DNA of 64,000 nt from Plicaturopsis crispa FD-325 SS-3 (GCA_000827205.1 KN832560.1:1082743-1146742), one strand, 5' to 3'. Shown: positions 11,665 to 22,040, counted from the first letter of the stretch. Notes: generated by a model from the letters alone, not told the origin. Translations and numbers: made by a program.

Positions 11665-11910
11665 AATACGCATCCCGCTGCGCGGGATTTTGGCCAGCGA
11701 GCGCGCGAGGCACGAGCGCGTTCGCGTCTCGTTACACGGATAAAGCCTGTCTCCTGGTGGTTGTGGATCCCGGTAAGTTGCTTCTTCCTATTCTCTTTGT
11801 GAGTGCACTCGGCTAATTTCGGCTATTTTGTACGAGAAGACACATCCCGCTGCGCGGGATTTTGGCCAGCGAGCGCGCGAGGCACGAGCGCGTTCGCGTC
11901 TCGCTACAAG
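11665..11910 (+). repeat. Two-copy exon-like repeat, about 60 bases each, 175 bases apart
   Basis: Copies at about 11669-11731 and 11844-11906 are almost identical: CATCCCGCTGCGCGGGATTT, then GGCCAGCGAGCGCGCGAGG and ACGAGCGCGTTCGCGTCTCG. Each contains a short perfect stem (CCCGC TGC GCGGG). Each is preceded by an intron-like acceptor and followed by a GTAAGT donor. In one frame both read THPAARDFGQRAREARARSR; the second copy meets a stop soon after. They look like the founding or upstream members of the hairpin array that follows. Confidence 0.7.
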
Positions 11911-12032
11911 GATGAAGCCTATGTTGGTGATCTCGTAGCCGTAGGTGGCTCGTGTTCGCTGTGGTGACGATGTAAGTATCGTCTTTTCCTCGTTGTTATT
12001 TCCCGTCGGCTAATTTTCTTGTGTCCCAACGA

Positions 12033-13290
12033 TAAAGTCTATATAGAAATGAATCCCGCGAGCGAGCGCGCAGCGCTCGCGCCCTTCCTGCATGGAAGTA
12101 GTACGTTGCTCCGTGTTGCCATCGTATGTGGGCGTCATGCTGACTGATCTGTGCAGATTGTCCGGGATGATGAAGTATATATAGAAATGAATCCCGCGAG
12201 CGAGCGCTGCGCGCTCGCGCCTCTTCCTGCATCGCAGTACGTTTCTCCGCATCCCCACCGTATGTGCGTGACGCTGACCGATCTTTGCAGTCTGTTCAGG
12301 CCAGGATGACGAAGTATATCTATAAATAAATCCCGTGAACGAGCGCGCAGCGCTCGCCTCTCCTCTTCCATGCCAGTACGTCGCTCCCCATCCGCATCGT
12401 ATATGCGCATGATGCTGACCGATCTCTGCAGATCATCCAGGCCAGGATGACGAAGTATATATAGAAATGCGTCCCGCGAGCGTGCGTGCAGCGCTCGCGG
12501 GTCTTCCAACTTCGCAGTACGTCTCTATGCCTCGCCTTTGCACGCGTGGACGGTGCTAATTGGCGTATACAGGTTGACAAAGTATATACAGAAACGCGTC
12601 CGGCGAGCAGCGCGTAGCGCTCGCGTGTCCTTCCTGCTGCCACCAGCCTGTGCCGCGTACCGCCCCTCCTAGTCGTCGCGTTTGGACATCCTCCCGGCCG
12701 ACAATGTCTATATGGATCGAAATCCGCAGAGCGAGCGCGTAGCGCTCGCCCATTCCCTCTGCTCTCTGTCTCCGGCGCCACCTCTCCTCGTCTTCACGTT
12801 CTCACACCCCGCTGCATGACAAAGTCTATATGGATCGAAATCTCGCGAGCGGGCGCGTAGCGCTCGCGCATCCTTTTTGCCTTCGCCGCCCATCCTTCCT
12901 GCCTTCGCCGCCTCGCCTTGCCCCGCTTGTCTACACACTCGCACATGATGGAGTCCATATGCATCGAAGTCCCGCGAGCGAGCGCGTAGTGCTCGCGCAT
13001 GCTTTCTTCATTTGCCGCCCATCCTTGCCGCTCTCTGTGTCCAACACCGCCCCTCCTCGTCTCCGCCTTTCCACATTTCGCTTCAAGACGAAGTCTATAT
13101 GGATCGAAGTCCCGCGAGCGGGCGCATTTCCTCCTTGCCGTCGGTTTCCCGCCCTACAGATCGACTTCCCGCGAGCGCGCGCACGGTGTTCTTTCTGCCG
13201 CCCTCGAGCCCCTCCTCAATGCTCGCATCTCTCCTGGTCTCCGCCTTCGCATATGGATCGACTTCCCGTGCGTGTTCGCGCATTGCTCGT
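12033..13290 (+). repeat. Tandem array of about 11 hairpin units, period about 117-141 bases
   Basis: Cores start near 12033, 12172, 12311, 12452, 12579, 12703, 12820, 12950, 13090 and, decayed, 13157 and 13251. The consensus is AAGTATATATAGAAATGAAT or AAGTCTATATGGATCGAAAT, then CCCGCGAGC and the palindrome GCGAGCGC-GYA-GCGCTCGC. Stem changes tend to keep pairing: unit 2 has loop TGC with the same arms, and units 7 and 8 have single changes that leave G-T pairs. Units 1-4 are each followed by a 54-56 base intron-like segment; units 6-11 have lost it and are C-rich between cores. All units point the same way. Confidence 0.85.
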
Positions 13291-13969
13291 CGCCGTCATT
13301 TCCCTGCCCGGCCTCCCTTCATCGCCGTCCTCGTGCCCTCTGTCCTGGAGGTCGTACCTCCCGGTGAATTATCCCTGCGGTCTTTGTAAGTCATCACCGG
13401 CACATTCCTTCCAGTACCCAAGTCTCACTCTGGCTATGTTTTCGCGCTGTAGGTGAGACATCGCTTGCGTCGCTCGGACGGAGATAGTCTCCTCGCGGCG
13501 GCATGTTCTTCGGTAAGTCGTTTATCGTTACGTGTCTGTGTTAATGGCTCAATATATCCCGTTTAGACGATTCAACTCATGAATAAACGGAGCGTTGGGA
13601 AAGCCGCGGCCTTTTTACTGCGGTATTGCTCTCAAGACACGGTACGTTCTGTGCTCTTACAGTGTCTGCAAAGTCGTTTCTGACTGATTGCGTTTACGTG
13701 TAGTTGTGTGGTTCCCGCGCGGCCCGCATTTCTTTTTCGATCCCGTTAAGCACGCGTTACGATCGCCAAGCCCATTCAAAAACGGCCATTAGCAATGTGT
13801 TCCCGCGAGCGCGTTGCGTGTTTCGTTCTCGCGTACCCGAACTTTTATGTATTTCGGTGAGCTCCACGAGTCTCGATTAATTTGACGACTGACGGACTTC
13901 ACAGTTGTGTATCCAATGCGAGCGGAGTGTATTTTCGCACTGTAAGGATTTCGAGTAGAACTAGAGACA

Positions 13970-14012
13970 CGCTGCGCGGTGGGCCCTCCATGTGAGGGCC
14001 CACCGCGCAGCG
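13970..14012. repeat. Perfect 19-base inverted repeat (hairpin)
   Basis: CGCTGCGCGGTGGGCCCTC at 13970-13988 is followed by a 5-base loop and its exact reverse complement at 13994-14012. It sits at the end of the hairpin-exon region and about 220 bases before duplication copy B. An AT-rich stretch follows. It could end the proposed transcript, form a cruciform, or be a remnant of a foldback element. Confidence 0.85.
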
Positions 14013-14241
14013 ATTACAAAAAATAGATACTTGCGCAGGAACCATACTTATTTTTTTCCGGCCCTAAACTTCGAAATGACTTGGAATCGACGAGCGACGA
14101 GGAGGAGGTGAGGCGGCGAGATTAGATTAGATCTGAAAATTCAAAGCTGTTGGACAACAAATGTCAACAAAGACGTTGACTGACGACGTGACCTTCGTCC
14201 TCGTCCCACCACCACCACCATGTACTCTCGATTGAAAACGG

Positions 14242-14249
14242 TATATAAG
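14242..14249 (+). promoter_or_regulatory. TATA box, TBP copy B
   Basis: TATATAAG lies 117 bases before the copy B ATG (14366), the counterpart of 2645-2652. Because it is kept, the broken TBP copy may still be transcribed. Confidence 0.65.
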
Positions 14250-14365
14250 GAGCAAACTTGCCCTCAATCTTCTTCAACTTTCGCCCACTTCCCACGCCTG
14301 TGAAAGCCCGCCACCGACTTTTTTTGCTTCGCTTGCAATTTACTCTGCAATCTACTACCGGCGCC

Positions 14366-15325
14366 ATGTCTTTCGCCCTCCCCGCCCGTCAAGTAACGTT
14401 CGATCGTTCGCATGTGCCGCTGCAACAGCAGCAGCAACAACAGCAGTTCCAACAGCAGCAGCAGCAGTCCGCGTACCAGCAGCAGCCGTCCCCGCCACAC
14501 GGCCTCGCCCTCCCATCCAGCTCCAACACCAACGCTTTCGTAGGTCCTTCAAAACTGTCGCTACCAGGGCCAGCGCCCTCAAATCCATACCAATCCCCTC
14601 AATACTCCCAGTCGTCATCGCAGTCGCCCACTTCGCAGTCGACACCCGCGACGAGCTTCCAATCGGCGCCGCAGGTTCCTGAACAGCCGTCGGTGCCCGT
14701 ACCGCTCACGTTCCAACTTCTATCGTTCGTCCATTCCATATTATAGCGTTTCGCCGCCGTCATCATGCGCATTCGTGACCCCAAGACCACCGCCCTCATC
14801 TTTGCGAGCGGCAAGATGGTGGTCACGGGTGCCAAGTCGGAGGACGACTCGCGCCTGGCGTCGCGCAAGTACGCGCGTATCGTCCAGAAGCTTGGCTTCG
14901 ACGCCAAGTTTAGCGAGTTCAAGATTCAGAACATCGTCGGCAGTTGCGACGTCAAGTTCCCCATTCGCTTGGAGGGACTGGCGTACAGCCACGGACAGTT
15001 CAGCAGTTATGAACCTGAGGTGTGTCGATCGCAGTTTTCTGCCGTAGCTTTGTTCTGACGTTTGCCTCTAGCTTTTCCCCGGTTTGATCTATCGCATGAT
15101 CAAGCCCAAGGTCGTGCTCCTCATCTTCGTCTCCGGCAAGATCGTCCTCACTGGCGCCAAGGTAAATACGTTCTTCATATCTTTTCCTTTCGACGCCGGG
15201 TCTTTGTTCAGTGGATTAGCACATCCGCTTACACGTTTTTGTTGCGCCACCGTCAGGTCCGCGAGGAGATCTACACGGCGTTCAACACCATCTACACGGT
15301 GCTCTGCGAATTCCGCAAACCGTGA
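14366..15325 (+). pseudogene. TBP copy B with internal deletion
   Basis: The poly-Gln N-terminal tail and exons 2-4 are kept, but a 170-base deletion removes the last 46 codons of exon 1 and the 5' half of intron 1 including its donor. The missing residues include [15 protein letters not shown], the start of the first saddle repeat. Translation from 14366 now runs across the junction into former intron and stops at about 14744. Exon 2 onward is open from an internal ATG at 14765 ([13 protein letters not shown]), so a protein lacking about 50 residues of the first repeat is possible but would hardly fold as TBP. Exons 3 and 4 are undamaged, which suggests the loss is young. Confidence 0.88.
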
Positions 15326-15809
15326 TCGCCGTCGTCGCTTGGCCCGTCCCACTCGCGTTCGTCGCCTTGGGCCCCAAAATATCATGTATCACGGTTGCGG
15401 GGCGGTTCGTTACGGACGGTCATCCTGCCTGCGTACGCTCCTCGCCGTCCTCTGACTGTCGACTGTTCTATTATACTTAAATTTCTCTTTTTCTCTGGTT
15501 CTCTCACGCATACTCCATCATTCCCCTACCCTCCATCCATCCAATAAAGACATACATACATACAGTACAACATTCGTGGTTTAGTTGGTGTTTTACTTTT
15601 TTTTGCACCTTGTCCGTAGCTCATCACAATTGTACCGATATTCGCATCATCCGTCGACGTGTCAGTTGCCTCCGAGATTGAAAGATAAGATGAAAAGATT
15701 TTCGAGTGAACGACATCGACTTTGACTCATTTCGTTACTCCTCACTCGCAAACCGACGTCGATCTCGCAAAGCCCAGCGTAACGAACCGTCGCCCAATTC
15801 CGTACGAAA

Positions 15810-17491
15810 ATGTCTGGTCCTCCGGTCGTAGTCCCCGATCTGCTCTCGACGAGCGTTGCAGCGCCAGCGGCAGTCGACACGATAACGCAAACGCTCGAAA
15901 ATGTCACCCTGACTCCGTGAGTACGCCTCGCCCGCCCTACTACGCAGCACCCTGACATCGCTCTCTCAGAGAGCCTTCCGCCGCCCCCACCCCCGCGCCC
16001 GAATTTGTCAAGCCCGCAGACGCACAAGCCCAGGTCGTCACGCCCTGGGACGTGCAGGGCTCCGTCTCGTCCGACGGCAAGCAGCTCGCGATCGACTACG
16101 ACAAGCTGATCGAGCAGTTCGGCACGCGCAGGGTCGACGAGGCGCTGCTGCAGCGCTTCGAGCGCGTGACGGGGCACAAGCCGCATGTGCTCCTGCGCCG
16201 GGGCGTCTTCTTCTCGCATCGGTGCGTCCTGTGCGATCAATGCTCGGGGGATCGGTGCTGACTTGGGTTGAAGAGAGTTTGACAAGATCTTGGATCGGTA
16301 TGAGCAGGGGAAGCCGTTTTATCTGTACACGGGGCGAGGGCCTAGCAGCGATAGCATGCATTTAGGGCATATGGTGCAGTTCATTTTCACAAAGTGAGTC
16401 GCACTACTTTCTGTTCGATCTCCTTATCTCACCGCAGCGAAGATGGTTGCAGGACGTCTTCGATGTCCCCCTCGTCGTTCAAATGACAGGTGTGTCTTAT
16501 TCTATCCTTTGTGCCGCGTGTATCTAATACATCGACAGACGACGAGAAGTTCTTGTTCAAGCACGAGCTGAAGCCTGAGCAGACGCGCGCCTTCGCCTCG
16601 CTGAACGCACGAGATATCATCGCGGTCGGCTACGACCTCAATCGCACGCTCATCTTCAGCAACTACGACTACATGGGCGGGGCCTTCTACCGCAACGTCT
16701 CCAAAATATCCCGCCAGATCCCGTACAACCAGGCGAAGGCGACGTTCGGCTTCACCGACAGCGACAACATCGGGAAGATCCACTTCGCCGCGATCCAGGC
16801 CGCGCCGGCGTTCGCGAACTCGTTCCCGCAGATATTCGGCGACGCGACGGGCATCCCGTGCCTCATCCCGTGCGCGATCGACCAGGACCCGTACTTCCGC
16901 CTCACGCGCGACGTCGCGCAGAAGCTCAAGTACCAGAAGCCCGCGCTGCTGCACTCGCGGTTCTTCCCCGCGCTGCAGGGCCCGCAGACGAAAATGAGCG
17001 CATCGGACGCGAACTCGAGTATCTTCATGACGGATACGCCGAATCAGATTAAGAATAAGATTAACAAGCACGGGTTTTCGGGAGGGAAGGAGACAGAGGA
17101 GGAGCACCGGAAGTTTGGGGGCGATACAGACGTCGATGTCAGTTATCAATACCTGAGTTTCTTCCTGGAGGACGACGAGGAGCTCGCAAGAATTGGCGAG
17201 GTTCGTTGACTTCGCATATTGACCACTACATATAGTCAAACTGACCACGCGTTGCCTTATAGGAGTACCGCGCAGGGACGTTGTTGACTGGCCAGCTGAA
17301 GGGAAAGTGCATCGCGCTTCTACAAAAATTCGTCAAAGATTTCCAAGAAGTACGCAGCAGCCTCACTCATTTTTTCGCATTATCCTGACTAGTTGGCGCA
17401 GGCAAGAGCAAAGGTTACGGATGAAATGGTCAAGGAATTTATGGACGGCACGCGGAAGATTGTGCCCACATACGGGAAGAAAGCAGCATAA
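15810..17491 (+). CDS. WRS1: Cytosolic tryptophanyl-tRNA synthetase, intact copy
   Basis: The gene charges tRNA-Trp. Exon 1 (15810 to about 15917) reads [19 protein letters not shown]; exon 2 ends GVFFSHR; exon 3 carries the first signature [14 protein letters not shown] (HIGH-type HLGH); a short exon holds [15 protein letters not shown]; a long exon carries [15 protein letters not shown], the substrate pocket [18 protein letters not shown], and the second signature [13 protein letters not shown] (KMSAS, the usual eukaryotic variant). Two more exons end with [14 protein letters not shown] and TAA at 17489. Domain order and length (roughly 420-430 residues) fit fungal cytosolic enzymes. The first three exons belong to the segmental duplication, the rest is unique. 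It is convergent with RAD18, with 163 bases between stops. Confidence 0.95.
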
Positions 17492-17654
17492 CGTGGGCTG
17501 CATCCCGTGTATTCGTATTCGCGGCGGTGCCGCTGTTGTACGGTGGAGAAGTCAAAGCAAAGATGTTGTTGTGATTTTACAGGATGTATGGTATATCGTT
17601 CGGTGGTGGACTGACTACCCTCTCGGCCCAATAGAGGAATTTTTAATATTAGAT

Positions 17655-19182
17655 TCAGCATGCGACGGCGTCTGCCACGACCATGTCGCTAGTGTCCGAG
17701 TTTTGGCGCGATAAAGAGCGCGCTGCTTCCTCTGGGACGTGCCTGGGTTTTTGTGGTCTTGCCGCCGCCGTTAGCGCCTTGAACTGCGTGCCGTGTTTTC
17801 TCTGCTGGCTGAGTCAGTACCTGTCGCTGTACGGCTCACCGTGTTTGCGCACCTGGTATTCATCGTAGGCCCGCCCGCCCTCCTTCTCCTTCGGGATGCC
17901 ACCGAGCGGATCTACGTTCTTCTCCTTAGCGGAGGCATGACGCCGCGAATCGTCTTCCCATTTCTTCAGCTCGTCGCGGAGAGCGGGGAGGGTCCGCCGT
18001 TGTGCCGGGGCGCAGTCAAGATTCGCGTTGTAGATGGTTGTCCATCTAAATGGGTTGTTAATGATGCTCATTAGATCCAGATACAGCGGAGATTAGTGGC
18101 AAGGTACTGACCGCGAATACCTCGCCATCCAGGCCGTACGGTCACCGCTAACTGGCAAGCCCTGGTCCACCAGCATATCCCTGATCGCCTTGTCTTTCAG
18201 GACAGCATACGACACGTTCGGTAAAGGTGCGGCAGTTGTCAAATCTGTTCTATACACGAATATGAGCGCACGGACTTTCGTTGTGTGATGAAAACATACT
18301 GGTCCTTGGAGCTCCCCGTCCGACTAGGTCCCATTATTTTCGACCATTCTGTTCTCGCATTTGTCTTGCCCTTTGACGCACCCGCAGAAGTTTTCGATTT
18401 CGGCCGCGCGGTAGACGGTATGAGCGGTGTGCAGCCCGAGTCCATGTGCGCGTTGATAGAATTGAAGTGCACTTGCCGCGCACAAAGCGGGCAAGACACG
18501 GGCAGATTGTCTGTATGAGGGTGAGTTTCTGTGGCACGGAGAGATCCACGGAGGACGCACTGTGGGCGTCGGGTACTTCTGCCTCCCGGGCCTCTGAGGC
18601 GGAACGCGTACGGTTCGGTAGCTTGGAAGGTCCCGCAATGCACTCAATCTCTTCGTCAGAACTGGGCACATTCTGAGCCCTCTTGCGTTTCTTTCTTGTG
18701 GTAGGTTCTGGCGAACGGCTCTGTTCTGATGAGCCTTCGCTTTCCCGCGTTGAGAGCTCAAGCACGTATCGTCTGCACGAGCTGTTTGAATTCGTTTGAA
18801 GAGAAGAGCAAAGAACATGGACGCGTACCTAGCCGATGACCAGGCGACGACGGCCTCCTCTAGCATGGGGTTCTTCCTCAGGTGCCCCACGCTCGCGCTC
18901 TCCGTGCACACTGGGCACAGCGCCTTCTCTGTTAAGTGATTTCTGATGCACTGCAGGCACTCATAAACACATATACGCGCGCGTATTCTATAACGCACTA
19001 CGCACGACAGAACAGAAGGTGTGGCCGCATTTCAGCGAGACGGGCCCTGCGAGGAGCTCGGTGCAGATCTTGCAGCGCAATGCAGAGTCGAGTAGGCGGA
19101 GTCCTGGGGCCTTTTCTTGCGACGGGAAATCGGAAGGGTCGGGGACGTCTGCGGAGAGCAACGCAGAAAGCGAGTTTGCCAT
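17655..19182 (-). CDS. RAD18: Postreplication repair E3 ubiquitin ligase RAD18
   Basis: Start at 19182 (MANSLSALLSADVPDPSDF). A C3HC4 RING follows, split by an intron: CKICTELLAGPVSLKCGHTFC then CIRNHLTEKALCPVC. Next come a Lys/Arg-rich linker (TTRKKRKRAQ), a UBZ4-type zinc finger (VSCPLCARQVHFNSINAHMD, ending SGC), and a SAP-like DNA-binding segment (LPNVSYAVLKDKAIRDMLVD). The C-terminal part reads NANLDCAPAQRRTLPALRDEL, then through a likely 69-base intron FKALTAAARPQKPR, stop at 17655-17657. RAD18 with RAD6 mono-ubiquitinates PCNA at stalled forks. An alternative is that the penultimate exon reads through to a stop at about 17814. The gene is divergent from the next gene (311 bases between starts). 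Confidence 0.9.
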
Positions 19183-19493
19183 CGAGGTTGTGGTCGTTGG
19201 AAGGAAGACGCGATGCGCAGGGAAATTCACGCGTCGGTCGCGCTCGTTGTTCACTTGAATCTCGTCTCTTTCCTCTTCTCTAAGTCTTTCGTGAAATCGG
19301 GTCCGATTTTGCTCGCTTCCAGCCTCGTCGCTGCATGAACGAGGACATTATCGAATAAATCGACTTGTACAGGACAAGCGATCTATACCTTGCCCACGTG
19401 GGTACCCAAGTTGTTCTCCTCCGAGACTCGAGTCCACGCAACCTCCACGATTTCCGAAGTTTGGGAGCCCAGACGCCTTCTTTCTGATCTACA

Positions 19494-21124
19494 ATGTCGT
19501 CCTTGGCCAGTGGCGGCTATATACCCCCTCCCTCTTCCATGCCCCAGGAAGTCCTCCGCCCATCGATGCGTCGCAAATCCTCAGCCCAGAACCTGCTTTC
19601 CTCCTTCAAAACGTCCACCGGCCCCACCATATCAACCAACCTCCCCCCGGCGTTGCAGTCTAATGCGGTCGGCACACCTACCACTGCACGCGCTAGCGAG
19701 TGGGATGTGCAGAGCTCCAGCACCCACCACTCCGGGGACTCGGGCACGACGCTGACCGTCGGCGCGCAGCCTACGAGTGCGGGGGCGAGCCCCGCGATGC
19801 AGGGCACGACCGTCGAGTACCTCAGGGAGATCGTGCAGAAGCGCATAATCACGCTCACATATATGCGAAACGTACACGAGGGGTGCGTGTCCTGTTCTAT
19901 TGACGGGGGGCTTGGCCTGATGGGCGTGCATCTAGGCGGAGCCATTGGTTCCACACGATCATGATGTCGCGCGCAGATTTGGATAGGGTGTTTAACAACA
20001 CCGCTATGAAGAGACGGTACGCCTCCCTGATGCTTCGTGCCGCTGAAATCAATTGCTGAACCGTTACGGTACACAGGACATATCGCTTCGCGATCCTAGG
20101 CATGTCCCTCTCCAACCTACTGGATATACACCAACCGCAGGATTTACTGCGCGGGATGCTTGGGACGCTGACGGAATACGATCAGTGGAAGGAAGAAAGC
20201 GACAAACCCAAGATGGTACGTGACGTCTCTGTTCGCTTGACAATTATATCCCCGTTGTACCCGACTCGGAATCCGTCATTCAGGCCATACATATCGCATA
20301 TATGCTGACACCGAGTCTTCACAGCGTCTATTCCGCTCCAAAATAGCCAAACGCCAGGCCGGGGGCGGCCTAATGGATTACAATATACCGTACACCGACT
20401 CATCGGAAACATCCTACCTCATAACACCCCACATGGTACGTCCTTCCTAGCTCCCCTCGGGGCGTAATTTCTCAGACAACACCACAGCCGTTCCCGCTTG
20501 ATTACCACCAAACACTCCTCTCCCTCCTTGACGTCCTCTCCGAATCCTACAACAAACTCTCAAAACTCCTCGGCCCGTCCCCCTTCCCGCACTCCGCACA
20601 CTCACACATGCACGGGCCCCTCGGCACACTCGCCCCGCATCCAGGCGTCTCGTACCTCTTCTCCGAGGCGCCCAATTCGTCAGCGCAGGCGCAGACGGGA
20701 CACGCGCCGACCTCTGCGGACGGGAGCCTGTGGGGTATCGCGAACGCGGGGCTGCCTGCGAACGGGCCCGGATCTGCGATGGGCATGGGCATGGCTGGGG
20801 GTGTGAGCGCTGGCACGGCGCCGTGGGTAGGTGGGTTCGCGGGGCCGCTAGGAAGCCCTCCGCCTAGCTGGGCGCCCGCGATGGGAGAGAGCGTTCTTAA
20901 AATCGACGCCAAGTTCAAGGTGTGCTATTTTCCATGCATTATCGTGCGTTTCATGTGTTAATGCACCATTTCATCAGAAAATCACGACAACGCTGCTGAA
21001 AGAGCTCGACGCGTTTGCGCGCAATGGGATAAAGGACGAGCTGGCCTCTTTGGATCCTCTTCTTAGGAATGTTGCCGTCACGGACGATGGGCGAGAACAA
21101 TATGACTTTGAAGGGACTGTATGA
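19494..21124 (+). CDS. Conserved fungal protein of unknown function, multi-exon
   Basis: Exon 1 has a Ser/Pro-rich N-terminus with RRKSSAQNLLSSFK, then the start of a helical domain, TVEYLREIVQKRIITLTYMR. Later exons read HWFHTIMMSRADLDRVFNNT, TYRFAILGMSLSNLLDIHQP, YDQWKEESDKPKM, RLFRSKIAKRQAGGGLMDYN, and PFPLDYHQTLLSLLDVLSES, then a Gly/Pro/Ser-rich linker and a final helical piece KITTTLLKELDAFARNGIKD ending at TGA 21122. Five introns are placed with correct phases. The conserved helices give the look of an old fungal gene, but I cannot name the family. No membrane segment or enzyme motif is visible. Expressed divergently from RAD18. Confidence 0.8.
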
Positions 21125-21411
21125 TTATCTGTATGTATGTGCTCGGCGTCTCGCTTTCTTTTTCCTGTGGATCTTATTGTGGATTGCTATTTCTTGTATT
21201 TTGGAGACCCAACATGATAGAGAGCTTTCATGCTCGTGTATTTTACATTTTGCGAGACTTATGAGCTGACGCGCGCCTGAACACGAAATATTTGGCGAAG
21301 CACCACGTGAACGATTGAAGATTGAACACAGTCAAGTTTTACCGCCTTGTCTTTCGCGTTCACCTCGAGTCCTCTCCTTACCCTACCTGCTACCACACAA
21401 ATAACTGTAAA

Positions 21412-22040
21412 ATGGCAGACATCAACTCTATCGCGAAGCAGTTCACCGATTTCTACTACACCACATTCGACTCTAACCGCGCCGGCCTCCAAAATCTCTA
21501 CGTCCGTCCATAAATTCGTCCCGATCTCCTCGATCTTACATCCGATCTCTCTACAGCGCGACGTGTCGTTTCTCTCCTGGGAGGGCACGCCGATACAGGG
21601 CGCGACCAACATCTCCGAGAAGCTCACAGTACGCAGCATTGCCCCCACTGTCGTAAACGCGCGCTAATTGTTACGGCGCGCCGCCCTTGTATATAGAATC
21701 TGCCCTTTGAAAAGGTGCAGCACAAAGTGACGACGCTCGACGCCCAGCCGTCCTCGCCGACGATCGCGAGCCTTATTGTCAGCGTCACGGGCCTCCTGGT
21801 GGTGCGTATACGCGTCCTCCGCAGCCTAGTTTCTCGTTTGTTTGTTTGCTGATCCGTTCGGCAGGTCGACGACAGCACGAACGCGCTGCAGTTCAGCCAG
21901 GTGTTCCAGCTCATCCCTGATAACGGGAGCTACTATGTGTGCGTTGCCCTCGCTTTCGTTATTTTTCGCGGGTCCTGACGTCACATCTTGTGTGCACACG
22001 CAGATTGAACGACATCTTCCGACTCAACTACGGCGCATGA
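21412..22040 (+). CDS. NTF2: Nuclear transport factor 2
   Basis: Five exons give a protein of about 125 residues, the usual NTF2 length: MADINSIAKQFTDFYYTTFD, NRAGLQNLY, RDVSFLSWEGTPIQGATNIS, LPFEKVQHKVTTLDAQPSS, VSVTGLLVVDDSTNALQFSQ, FQLIPDNGSYYV, LNDIFRLNYGA, stop at 22038. The cone-shaped fold and the FxFG-binding and Ran-GDP-binding surfaces are those of canonical NTF2, which imports Ran-GDP into the nucleus. Intron 1 uses a slightly unusual GTCCGT donor. The final LNDIFRLNYG is the family's typical C-terminus, so the model is complete. Confidence 0.95.

Larger units (their letters stand above)
11605..13960 (+). ncRNA. Candidate spliced, repetitive transcript with hairpin exons (hypothetical)
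   Basis: The plus strand shows an unusual series of well-formed introns: 11605-11659, 11773-11839, 11972-12037, 12101-12156, 12237-12290, 12376-12431, 12517-12572, 13386-13452, 13513-13566, 13642-13703 and 13857-13904. Donors are GTGCGT, GTAAGT, GTACGT or GTGAGC; most carry a GCTGAC or GCTAAT branch-like motif 10-25 bases before the AG. Lengths of 48-67 bases match those of the protein genes in this window. Exons between them carry GC-rich stem-loops. No long frame continues across the predicted junctions, so a non-coding RNA is favoured. A repeat-encoded protein is the alternative: parts of 12830-13456 read as repeated PASERVALAH-like peptides. No transcript evidence is available. Confidence 0.35.
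14232..16345 (+). repeat. Segmental duplication copy B (TBP broken, WRS intact)
   Basis: This block matches 2634-5925. Left homology begins at the sequence just before GGTATATAAGG; upstream flanks of A and B are unrelated. It lacks 170 bases present in copy A (A 3136-3305; junction in B at 14710/14711). Small differences elsewhere are mostly in the leader, introns and the low-complexity TBP tail; the TBP core exons are nearly identical, so the duplication is recent or homogenised. Confidence 0.9.

Noticed and set aside
12010-12944. Many 60-150 codon minus-strand frames with RALRARSRDS-like repeats
   Set aside because: They follow from the palindromic GC-rich units of the array; no start context or conservation supports them as genes.
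16502-17248. 248-codon minus-strand frame opposite the WRS catalytic exon
   Set aside because: It mirrors a GC-rich conserved exon with clear synthetase motifs on the plus strand; its own translation has no family resemblance.
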